Shown here: piece after piece, positions 1 to 9,603 of the stretch
Layout of the letters: every line of letters begins with the position of its first letter
Position numbering within the stretch: position 1 is the stretch's first letter
Source of the DNA: Erodium maritimum
Taxonomy: Eukaryota; Streptophyta; Magnoliopsida; Geraniales; Geraniaceae
DNA: 64,000 nt
Reading direction: 5' to 3'
NCBI GenBank assembly: GCA_963921825.1
Contig: OY997589.1
Location: 80,646,523-80,710,522, forward strand
Made by a program: the position numbers and the translations under genes
Notes under the pieces: generated by a model
The model's input: only the letters and a program-made list of their open reading frames with translations
Told to the model about the DNA's origin: nothing
The model's database searches: none

Positions 1-307
1 ATTGCGACGGTTTCTTCCTTCTTTTCACTTTAACTTTCTTTTTGGATTCAGACGACGAAACAAGAAAGTCGTGGTCGAAGCTCTTACTAAGGTTGAGGGA
101 GGAAGCCGAGAAAAACTTAGTATGTTTTGCACCCACCGCCTGAGCCACCACTTCCCTAACTATCTCAATGTCCAATGCACTCTCTACAATCACAACTGAG
201 CATTCCACCTCAACCAGGACCCTAACGACTCTCTTGATGAACCGGCTAATAATACTAGCAATGAACGGATTGAGCTTCTCCGGTCCCAAAGCTTTATTCG
301 GACCCAT
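1..307 (-). CDS. 5' part of an unrecognised protein gene, runs off left edge
   Basis: Reading leftward from an ATG at 307 gives an open frame of 101 codons that reaches the window edge without a stop. It begins MGPNKALGPEKLNPF, has a hydrophobic/basic stretch (FIKRVVRVLVEVECSVVIV) and ends here in a very basic patch (SKKKVKVKRRKKPSQ). I do not recognise the family. A TATA-like sequence on this strand (TTATATAG, about 353-360) lies some 50 bases upstream of the ATG, which supports a real 5' end. The gene is divergent to the thioredoxin gene at 917. The frame could still be chance or transposon-derived. The opposite-strand ORF over the same bases (2-199) has no better support. Confidence 0.45.
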   Translation of the reverse strand, partial: MGPNKALGPEKLNPFIASIISRFIKRVVRVLVEVECSVVIVESALDIEIVREVVAQAVGAKHTKFFSASSLNLSKSFDHDFLVSSSESKKKVKVKRRKKPSQ

Positions 308-916
308 TTGAAAAACCGTTAAGACGCATGACTATATAGGATCATTTTCCTTTCTATATAAGTGGTCTTAATGCACTTTCTATCAAGTGCAATGAATGTT
401 ACCATTTCTGTAATAATAAATGAATGTAAATCAAACGTGTAACAAGTGAGTGTCACACTATATATTAAAACATAGATCACTACTAAAACATGAGGCTCAG
501 TGGCATAATTCAGGATTTGTATCTTTGGGGGCTACATGATTGACTGTGTTGTGTTTTATGACATGATATAAATATTGTACCCATCTTTCATGTTGGCCTT
601 AAACTATCCCCGAGAAAAGAAGCATCAGATTCTTGACTCCACTCAAACATATGTCCACCAATTTCACCTCAAACACTCGAAAAGCTTGTGACTAGAGTAG
701 TAAGTTTTGGTTCACAAGCAACTCATTAGGGTATGTGTAGTAAAGAATCCTACAGCTGAAAGAAAAGGCATTAACAATTGGTCCACCATCAATACCAAGT
801 TCTATATAAAGAACCCTTCTCTTGACATTCATATTCATCACAACAAACTACAAAGCCTTTCACTAAATTATTGACTTGGGTTTTACATTTTGTATTGAAA
901 GGAGCTAGTTTCGACC
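308..916. promoter_or_regulatory. Divergent promoter region between the left-edge gene and thioredoxin h
   Basis: This 609-bp non-coding spacer has a TATA-like box at each end. On the + strand CTATATAAAG (802-811) lies about 105 bases before the thioredoxin ATG. On the - strand TTATATAG (about 353-360) lies before the left-edge ORF. No transposon signature was seen in it. Transcription starts are inferred, not seen. Confidence 0.45.
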
Positions 917-1650
917 ATGGACAGGTTCAATGGAGGGTCTTTCGGAAACGGTACTCGTGTTATCAAGTTCCATTCATCGTCCCAATGGAGCCCTCAGTTT
1001 GATAGGATTGGTGGAGGGTCTTATGGGGAGTCACTCCATGCACCAGAGTCCTATGGGAGGGCACTTTCATCCCAATGGAAAGCTCCCTCAGAAAGGCTTG
1101 AAGGAGTGTCCTACGGGAAGGCTACTCGTGTTATCGAGCTCGTTTCATTGAATCAATGGAAGGCTCGTTTTGGGGCTTCCAAGCAAACCCAAAAGCTGGT
1201 ATGCCAAACTTATGCACTCTTTTGCTTTCTTTTGCAATATGTTCATAAAATTGTTACATATACTGATATGGGTTTGGTGTTGTTTTGGATGAAGATGGTG
1301 ATTTACTTCACAGCTGCTTGGTGCCGACCTTGTAAGGCTCTTGAGCCTGCCATCAGCGACATGGCGGCCAAGTTCACAGACGTTGACTTCATCAAAATCG
1401 ATGTTGATAAACTAGTGGTACATATCACTCTTACAACCTATGTTTTTATTCTTGCTCTTTGCTGTTGAAACATAGTAACCTTAATACAAAACTGTGAATG
1501 AAACAGTCTGTGTCGGCACAATATGGAGTTCAAACTATGCCGACTTTCATACTGATCAAGAATGGGAAGCAAGTGGATAAGGTTACTGGCGTCAAGAAAG
1601 AAGAGCTACAGATGAAAGTTGTGAAACACAAAGCACAAGTTTATTATTGA
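917..1650 (+). CDS. Thioredoxin h-type protein with repeated N-terminal extension
   Basis: Three exons join in phase: 917-1198, 1295-1417 and 1507-1650 (GT donors at 1199 and 1418, AG acceptors ending 1294 and 1506), giving 182 residues. Residues about 95-182 form a thioredoxin fold: VIYFTAAWC, active site WCRPC (103-107), DFIKIDVD, and the cis-proline motif MPTF (146-149), then a basic C-terminus. Cytosolic thioredoxin h reduces protein disulfides using NADPH-thioredoxin reductase. Two features are odd. The usual WCGPC is WCRPC, as in some plant h-type variants. The first 94 residues carry three imperfect repeats of about 27-30 residues, each with a G-S-(F/Y)-G motif (7-10, 34-37, 64-67 as VSYG) and a conserved Trp (24, 54, 81). 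The third repeat leads into the fold as the ordinary h-type N-terminus does, so the first two look like duplications. The exon 2 donor was chosen because keeping Val135 restores the family spacing. An AATAAA lies near 1737. Confidence 0.85.
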
Positions 1651-1850
1651 TCCGAACAAGCCTCAAGAGAAACTGTTTATTTTTTTCATAACAGTTTAAG
1701 ATGTTGAGTTTTGATTTTAAGCAATTCGTTGTGAGGAAATAAAAAGATTCATATTTCTTAACGTTAGGCTTACGTAAGTACAATGAAAAATAATTAAGTG
1801 TCTATAACCAATTTGTAAGACAGGTAAATGGTCTGTTACCAAAAGGGAAA

Positions 1851-4180
1851 AATCTACTAGAATCCCTCTTATCCTAAACGTTGTAAGATCTCATCTTAAC
1901 TATACATTTGTAAGATCTAATATTCACCATGATGACACATCATCACCCCAATCTCATCCAACATACACGCCACTTTCATCATTTCTCACACAAGTAAGGG
2001 CGTTATTGTAATAACATGGTGTAATGTGCACATGTGCCCATTTTTTCAGGTTAATTCATTAATTTAGTCATTACCGATTGTTTTGAACTCTGATTAGCTT
2101 CAAACTTAGGCCAAAGTTTTTTTTTTCCAAGGGCTATATATCAAGTAACATATTGAATATATTTTTAAGTACAAAAATAAAAATTTATATCAAGGTGATA
2201 AAAATAATGTTTTTTTTTATCAGCAAGTTTTTTGTTTTATAAAACCATGTTTTCAAATCGAAAACATGGGCAAGGGGAGACCCCTCAAGGTACAAACCAG
2301 AGCATGCATATAGCACCTCAAAATAGATACTAACAACCCAACAAACCGGGTCTACTAACCCAAATAACCTAAGTTTAAGAACAAACATAACTAGGGCACT
2401 ACCCAACGAGGGGTATTACAACAAATCCAGTGCCAAACAGAGCGAAAAAAAGGCACAACCCAACAAGGGGTAATACAACGAAACCAGTGCCAAACAGGAC
2501 AAACCAAACAGTGGCCTAAAACCTAGGAAACCAAACAGAGAACGTGTAGCAAAACAAAGAAGTGAGAAAAACAGACCACCTCGAAAGCCACCCTCCCTTG
2601 AGCCCAGCGAACCTTCCTCGAGCCCAACTCCCTGACCACACCACGAGCGACGACGCAAGAAAACCACCACACCGATGAGAACCAGCAGAGGACCGCAGCT
2701 CCCGAAAATAACTTCTCCAGCCGAAGCCAAGGGAAGGACCTGAAGTATATCACTCTGTTCCGGGGCCAACACCACCGGGAGTGACAGATTCAAAGCCTCA
2801 ATCAAGAGGGATAAATGAACCATATTGTAGGACCAACCCAGGAAAAGGTGAAGTTGGACGGATGGAAAGCCACCGGAGAAGCTCCACGACTCCCGCACGC
2901 CACCGGAGCAGCTCCACGGCACCCATACCTCCCATCTCTTCTCAGCTACCCAAGAGTAGCCCACCGACGACCAGCATCGCCGGTGATCCAAAACGGAGAG
3001 AAAGACCCCCTCAAATCTCCACTCCTTTTGTAGAAGAAAAAGAAGAAAAGAGAGGGGAAAGAGAAAAGGAGTAACTAGAGAGCCACCGCACCAGAACCCA
3101 TAACTCCCACCTCCCCCAACGGTTCTGGACCCAATCTCAGATCTACCCTTCAAACTCCCCTGGTGCCACAACAAGCACCAAAACCACCGGCACGGCCGGA
3201 ACAGAGCTCCAAAAAAGGAGAAAACAAGGGATAAAGGGTTTACCCAAAAAGAGAGCACCGAAACCGTAGGGAAGGAGAGACCTTCACATCCATGAAGACG
3301 AGGGCCGGACAAGACGATTCCACAGCGAATCCAAGCAGGAAACGATTCCCACGGTAGAACACGGTCATCTCGCCGGAAACTCAGACTTCAACCATACAAA
3401 CAGTAAAACTGGAGCAGGGACAAGGGGAAGGGAAGGGGAGAAGGGAGAAAAGAGGGCGAGAAACTTCCACCAAAGTAGATCTGAGAATCGCACCAACGTA
3501 GATTCTAGATGTCGAGGGGAAAGGGGAAAGGAAAAAAAGGAAGCAGGGGAGGGTGAGGGAAGCGAACAAAGTCGAGTCGCCGTCGACCGGCCAGCCATAA
3601 AGGCCGGCGAGTCGGCGGCGGTCAGAGGAGACGGAAGGAAGTAGGGTTAGTTTTTGTAGAGAGAGGTTAGAGTAAATTTTTAGAGAGAGAGCTATGTCTA
3701 TATCTATCTACCGTATTTTGAAAATAATGTTGAGTGTTGATAAATCTTCACTAATAAGTGTTTTATATCAGGATAATCAAATTAGTGTTAAATATTGATA
3801 AAAACACGTATTGAGGTGATAAAAAATAAATGATGATGTGATAAAAATCATTTTCAATTTTGATAATAAGGGTCATAAACTAGAGTTTAGTGTTGATAAC
3901 ATTAGTGTTCAATGTTAATAAAAAAAACATGTAATTTATTGATAAGCCTAGTGTTTAGTGTTGACAAAAATAGTGTTCAATGTTCAGTTTTGATTAAAAA
4001 AACATGTGATGATGTGATAAAATCATGTCCAGTTTTGGAAAATAAGTTGATAAAGCTAGTGTTCAATGTTGATAAAACCAGTGTAAAGTGTTGATAAAAA
4101 TCAACCAAATATAATTGATTTATTCTCCTATTACCATCTAGTGTTTACCCAAATACAATTTTTTTTAAATCATCCCCTAA
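1851..4180 (+). repeat. TGTTGATAAAA-rich interspersed element, copy 1 (split by a LINE)
   Basis: The stretches 1851-2200 and 3721-4180 are one element interrupted by the LINE at 2212-3720. The outer part (about 1860-2200) matches the reverse complement of 26400-26710 and the left arm of copy 2 (from about 24090). The inner part is many imperfect copies of TGTTGATAAAA and GGTGATAAAAA. No coding capacity was seen. The structure (long arms shared in inverted orientation between copies) suggests a MULE-like or foldback DNA element. The right end is unclear near 4180. Confidence 0.55.
2212..3720 (-). mobile_element. Non-autonomous L1-type LINE, 1.5 kb, leftward
   Basis: Flanked by an 11-bp direct repeat AAAATAATGTT (2201-2211 and 3721-3731). 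A T-run at the left edge is the poly(A) tail of a leftward element, and a GC-rich 5' leader lies at the right. The long leftward open frame (3312-2416) shows no conserved domain and is low-complexity. ORF2 is absent, so the copy depends on other LINEs for movement. It inserted into the TGTTGATAAAA element. Confidence 0.65.
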
Positions 4181-4523
4181 ATAATACACCATCCGAAGTC
4201 AGGGTCGGATGACCCACTCTTCACCATCCGAAGTCAGGGTCGGATCATCAAAAGCTTTAGTTGCATGTGCCGGCTAAGCAGCTTGAGTTTGTTGTAAGAT
4301 CTGTTTCCCAATGTCCACAGGATTTACAACTCACTCCCGACTCCTATAATGGGCTGGTTTGATATGAGTGGTGTAGTAGTCCCCTAAAAAATTGGTTGGT
4401 CGACTATGACGATTCGAAGCTTTAGATGGAGCCTTCTTTGATTGACGGCCCTTGTTTAAAGGTTTAGAAATCGGAGGCTGAAGGAGAGTCTCCTTCCACG
4501 GACTTCTCTAACGAACCCCGATC
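4181..4523. other. Non-coding stretch with a short direct duplication
   Basis: Two direct copies of CACCATCCGAAGTCAGGGTC (about 4187 and 4222) lie next to the end of the TGTTGATAAAA element. No gene was recognised in the rest. The leftward frame near 4530-4300 is open for a short way but matches nothing I know. Confidence 0.35.
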
Positions 4524-4528
4524 GGCTC

Positions 4529-6656
4529 TGTCACGTCCCAAATCCGGTTTTGACCGAACTCGAGACATGAACTAAAAACATTAAATAAATGAAAAAATAG
4601 AAAATATGTAATAAAGCAAAATCCATAAAAAAAATGTAATTGAAAACCAAGATCAAGAGTCAACAGCTCTGTAATCAAATTGACAGGAGATAAAGTTTAT
4701 ACAAAATAGTACGTCTCTATGAATAAGTCCCAAGTCCCAAGGAGCTCCCGAGCCTTGAGACCACCTCTAGATACTAAACAGCAAAGAAACATGTACAAAC
4801 AGTAAACAAGAAGGGGGTGAGCTTACGCTCAGTAGGAAAAAGCAGTAAAGTAAAGGAGCCCCTGTTTTAACAATAAAACCGCTTAGTACGGTTATTCAAA
4901 GTTTATGAATAGTACGATTAACCAAAAGGCGACATAAATATAGATCAATAAAATTTTCAATGCTTTAAAGAAAGTAACACACAAGGAGATCAACGGAAGA
5001 TAACGAATGTAACAAGGAATCGATTAAAATAACACACAAATACCGACATACTAAATACCAAATCCCAAGACTCTGATCCGTACACTGACTGGTACATCAT
5101 ATCAGATTGCCCCTTGGTCCAGACGAAACGTTATCATCGGGCTTCCGAAGATGTTGCTAAAGGACCACAGATCATCGGGGTAAAGTGAGTCTCTCCGGAA
5201 CACGTAGCATCGGAATTAGACAATAAAGTACCATGCCGGAACATCCATCGGCCTCGGTCTTCATGGAACACGTAGCATCGGGGTGAAACAAGCCTTTCCG
5301 GAACACGTAGCATCGGATAAGACAAAAAGTACCATGCTGGAACGTCCCTCGGCCTAGGTCTTCCCGGAACACATAGCGTCGGGGTGAAACAAGCCTTTCC
5401 GGAACACGTAACATCGGATAAGACAATAATATAACCTACCGGAATGTCCCTCGGCCTAGGTCTTCCTAGAACACGTAGCATCGGGGTGAAACGACACTAT
5501 AAACGTATCGGACCGGCATACCCCCTCGATCGGATATAGACCCAGAAACACCCTTGGCAAGTAAACAACAAAGGCACGCAACCCCCGACAAAACATAATA
5601 CAACAAACTCATGTTATCAACCAAGCTTACCGGCATAACTTACCAACCACGTATCATCGGTCTATCACTCACCCGATCATATCCATAGGCAGAACCAATT
5701 CACACTCAAACGTTCATTCAATCAATCAATCATAACACGGAACAACCGTTCACATCACGATCATCATAGTTCAATTAGTCTAATTTGACTCTTATCTTAT
5801 CCTAAGAACGAAACATGCATCTACCTTAAGGCGAACAAACATCGATAATATACAATCAACAAGCAATCCTAAGTCTTGACCTGGTCATTCTACCAGCACG
5901 GCAATTTCCCAAGATATTGAAAGCGATTAATCTAGTGAATCACATCCTATATGCATACTAAGACTCGTCCGGTTATTATTATAATTGAAAAGCGGTTATT
6001 CTAGTGAATCACATCTTATATGCAAACTAGGACCTTTCCGGATATTATTTATCCTATAGGCATACTATTAGCATTCTTAAATTAGGAGTGGAGTTTACGA
6101 CTTTTCCCTACCTCGAGAAGAACAACAACTACGTCTCCTACCTGCTGACGTCTGGGCTTATCTCTGGTCTTCTCCGGCGAAGTCCAAGTCAGAGAGGGGA
6201 TTGGAGGTGGTGGTGTCTCGGTCCCGTGGTTGTTGTTGTTTGAACCTTACACGGAGAGGACGATCGTGGTGCTGGCGAGGCTGCGTTGGGTGCGAGAGAG
6301 AAGGAGAATGGCGAGAGAGAGAAGAGAGAAGTGTGGCGCTGGTTTGTCTTGGGAGTCGCGCGTGGACGAGGTAGAAGACAGATGAATAGTAGGTTTAGGG
6401 TTTGTTTATGTTCGCGTGGGTTGGGCCTGGGCTTCGCGTGACTTGGGCTCGGCACGCGTGGTGCGTGCTTGGCCCGTGTCAGCGCGCTGGGCCCGGTCCT
6501 CTGACCGGCCCAGTCCAGCCCAAATGATCCTTTTCCTTTTCTTTTTTTTCTATTTTTTTGCATTCGTTCCAATTTTCCACCCCGTTTTCCAACCACGACG
6601 TTTCCAATCGACGATTTTAAAATATTTAATTCTTTTAAACCGGGGCGTTCTTTACA
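4529..6656 (+). mobile_element. Solo LTR, long-LTR family copy 1
   Basis: It begins TGTCACGTCCCAAATCCGG, ends TTCTTTACA, and is bounded by the 5-bp duplication GGCTC (4524-4528, 6657-6661). TG...CA ends with a 5-bp duplication are diagnostic of an LTR, and no second LTR, primer-binding site or gag/pol is present, so it is a solo LTR of 2128 bp. It shares start, end and a CGCTCAGTAGG box (about 4828) with copies at 29576, 37736 (truncated), 47043 and 54333. Ty3/Gypsy (Tekay/Del-like) origin is inferred from LTR length and ends only. It interrupts the region next to a Harbinger pseudogene. Confidence 0.8.
5140..5495 (+). repeat. Degenerate tandem repeats inside solo LTR copy 1
   Basis: A unit of roughly 100 bp recurs, marked by CCGGAACACGTAGCATCGG followed by a GACAA/GAAAC variant and CATCCCTCGGCCT-like boxes. 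It creates apparent ORFs with repeated RPRPRDVP-like peptides that are not genes. Other copies of this LTR family carry different central repeats at the equivalent place. Confidence 0.6.
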
Positions 6657-6789
6657 GGCTCGTTATTTTCCCTCTGTTGAGACGAAAAAACCACAGAATT
6701 AGCTCCTGAAACAACCACACCATTTGAGATAGTTTTCTACATACAATTAATTTTCTCTGTCAAAACTTGCATCTATAGTCTTAATTGTA

Positions 6790-7640
6790 TGTACTTGGCG
6801 TGGAAGAATTGCCTTACAGATTATCAAGGTGTACCCGAGCGCGAAGATCATTCAAGCTCCAGACCGACGGTAATGCTAGAAGCGGTGGCCATGCCCAACT
6901 TGTGGTTTTGGCACTCTTTTTTTTGTATGCTCGGGTCTAACAACGGCGTCTAAGTTTTGCATATTCATTTTCGGCCACCATATCGTGGAAAGAGAGGAAA
7001 TTGTTCCAAAGATCTAACAAACTTTATAGTTGTGGGGTTACTTTGTTCGCGTGGATACCATTAAAGGGAGGAATCCAAAAGGATTCCTTGCAATTCTCCA
7101 TCAGAGTAAATAATCTCAGTATCAAGTGTAGTGGTTTATTTTCTCTACAAAGAGGTAAACCAATTTCATTTACGTTCTAGATTGGTTATTTAATATACAT
7201 GTGATTGAGGTTAGGTTTAGGCAACGATTTTTTTTGTTTTCCGCTATGTTTTTGAAACACATAATCCAATATATGTGGTACAATAGCCATCGGTTTACAA
7301 TGCGGTGAACAATAACGTCTATACCATTCCTCACTATTTAACTAACGGAAATTATCACATGTGGGTTACTTTTGTGACCACACCGGCGCCACAGATATCG
7401 AAGCATATGTTGTATGCCCATAAACAAGAGGACACGAGGAAGGATATGAAACATGGTATTATAAGCTCGCTTCCATGTCGTTACACATCATTTTTGTCTA
7501 CTATACAAAGTAGATTACTATTATGGAACCAAGTTCGCCCGGACACCTACGGGAGCCTTGAACAAATACTACATTTAGGGGTCTGAGACCATAATACTAT
7601 GACGGTCGTTTGACATGATTGATGATACACCTATATCTTC
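6790..7640 (+). pseudogene. Degenerate PIF/Harbinger transposase (DDE nuclease)
   Basis: The frame from about 6791 reads AWKNC...RPTVMLEAVAMPNLWFWHSFF..LGSNN, then a stop. This is the characteristic plant Harbinger/ALP1-like block (usual form PTIMLEAVAS.DLWIWHAFFG..GSNNDINVL). After about 300 bases of unmatched sequence, 7305-7586 resumes with NNNVYTIPHYLTNGNYHMWVTFV....KHMLYAHKQEDTRKDMKHGI, matching the later NGYYL.DGIYP.WATFVK...ARKDVERAFG block. In-frame stops, gaps and loss of catalytic context mean it cannot encode an active enzyme. The 5' portion is missing upstream, beyond the solo LTR. Confidence 0.7.
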
Positions 7641-8605
7641 ACTTTCCAACAAAAACTCTTACCACTGCGGTGTAGGGTTTATTTAGATATAGATTTCTAG
7701 AAAACAAATAATAAAATTTATTTATTTAGTTGTTAATTAGACTGAATCCATCTTATTCTTTGTGGATCTTTAATGCGGAAACATTTTTAAAATAGTTTTT
7801 TTGGAGGAGTAATGCATCAATTTTATATATCAATCAACGAAGTTATATATACAATCTGATGAAATGCACAAGAAAACGCTAAATATTAAAGACTCCATAC
7901 TAGCTAACATATAGTATTACCGATTCTTGACTGAAATCAGACTGCGCCAGCAACACAGGGCACCCTAAGACGGGTAAACAATGTGCTTGCTAAAAGTGCA
8001 ACAATGTGCACACCAAAAAATATCACATATCAGGCACACCAAAAGTGCAACTAGTGCACACCATCCTGCAAGAAGGACAGTTACTTGAGATTAAACTCAA
8101 AGCAAAACAAACCAAAACCTAACAAAAAATAACGAAATAGAAACTTGAGCAAGGGGAGAACCCTAAATCCGACGAACATCCTCAAAGTTCCAAGGCCACA
8201 CCAACAACTTCGGAATAGAAAAGGGAGGACCGAACAGAAGCAATAAGGGAAGAGAAGCTCCGACGAAGCACCACCCCGACAACCACGGCTCTAGCAAACC
8301 ACATAACGCAACTTCAAAAGACCGTCATGTCGGATGCACTAGACACCTCACCAGAGTCCGCTTCGGCCACCAAGAAAACGATCCTCCAACTGCAGAACTC
8401 GAGCAGCTAAAACCGATCCTCCAACTGCAGAAAACGATGCCTAGCAAGAGGAAGGGGAAAAGGGAAGATGAAGGGAGAAGGAAGAATAACCCCCACAAGC
8501 AACGTCCATAGTCGTAGTCCATGTCCGCTGTCGGTGGCGTCGAGAAAATAAGAGTGGCGGCTAACTCAAGTTTAGTGAGTGAGAGCGTTTCGTGAGGGGG
8601 TGAAA
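7641..8605. other. Intergenic DNA, partly LINE-like
   Basis: AT-rich to about 7900. From about 7920 to 8600 the sequence is GC-richer and resembles the leftward 5' leader of L1-type elements elsewhere in the window (gagggagaaccct-like and short purine-rich blocks). No target duplication or ORF supports an exact element call. Nothing coding was recognised. Confidence 0.3.
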
Positions 8606-8619
8606 ACTATCTAACAGTT

Positions 8620-9426
8620 TTTTTTTAGAATAAGTGATAGTATTATTGAGAAATTAAAGTCATTACAAGGGAGTGCCGAAGGAAGAAGATCCCCTGATCA
8701 CTGAAGAACAACCATAAAACGAGCCTTCCTAACGAACCAAGAGAGGCTTTGTTCGCTGTTCTCATAACAAATTCGAGAGTTAGTCTCTCGTTTTGAAAGC
8801 ACGATACCTTAATGAAATTTAAACTAATAAACTGACGAGGATCACTCAAAGTAGTGCCTAAACGTTGCTTGATCCCTGCTTTCCAAAAAACTCTTTTCGT
8901 CATGAGGGCGCCCGAACTTGAACTCGACAGTTTTAACGGGAGGAAAGCGACGATGGTAGATGTGATTCAAGGATCCCTACAAGTAAAAGTCCCTTAATCC
9001 TTGAGTAGAAACCATGAACCTTCGCTCACTAATCATTAACCTTACAAAAAGGAACAAAACAAATAAAATAAAACAAAATCAGTCGATCATCTTGACCCAG
9101 AGTCGAGATAGAGATCGAGAAGGAGGCCTCGGTGGAGGCCAAAGAGGTGGATACACCAATGACGGCTTCAATGACGATTGCAAAGGCGGCGGGGGATGAG
9201 GCGACAACCATCGGGATTGTTGAGGGGGGCAGAAACAGAAACCGGAGAGGACCGAAGAAGTAGAGGTTGGAAGGCCACTAGTCATAACTATCAGTGAGGG
9301 AGATTGCTGCCCATGTGATGAAGAAGATGCATCGGACCTGTGCCAAAAGGTCGGCGCCGCCTAAAACGCACGGCCGCCTGGACTAGCTGATCCGGAAAAA
9401 CCCTAACAGACATTCTTTTTTTCTTT
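8620..9426 (-). mobile_element. Short leftward LINE derivative
   Basis: Flanked by ACTATCTAACAGTT (8606-8619) and ACTATCTAATAGTT (9427-9440), a 13/14 match. A T-run at the left end marks the poly(A) tail of a leftward insertion. The right part (about 9079-9285) encodes, in reverse, a proline-rich frame very like that of 52072-52340, so the two belong to one family. No RT or endonuclease. Confidence 0.6.
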
Positions 9427-9603
9427 ACTATCTAATAGTTATTCAGTGGATGTAACTTATTTTGAAGATAGTTAAAAAGCCCATCAAATAAAATAAGAAA
9501 AACGGACCACATAAGTTAAGCTATTTAGACTACAAAATGATTAAAGGTGATGTTCTATTACAAAAACTCAAGTAGACATGCACATGACCTTATTACGGAC
9601 GAT

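Noticed and set aside
917..1468. Single-exon reading of the thioredoxin ORF to 1468
   Set aside because: It reads through two introns and loses the MPTF region. Spliced exons restore the complete fold.
2416..3312. Long leftward ORF of 298 codons taken as a gene
   Set aside because: It lies wholly within a LINE bracketed by an 11-bp duplication, has no domain, and its composition is that of a GC-rich leader read in frame.
5134..5481. Repetitive RPRPRDVP-like ORF
   Set aside because: It comes from the tandem array of a solo LTR; the pattern follows the DNA repeat, not a protein family.
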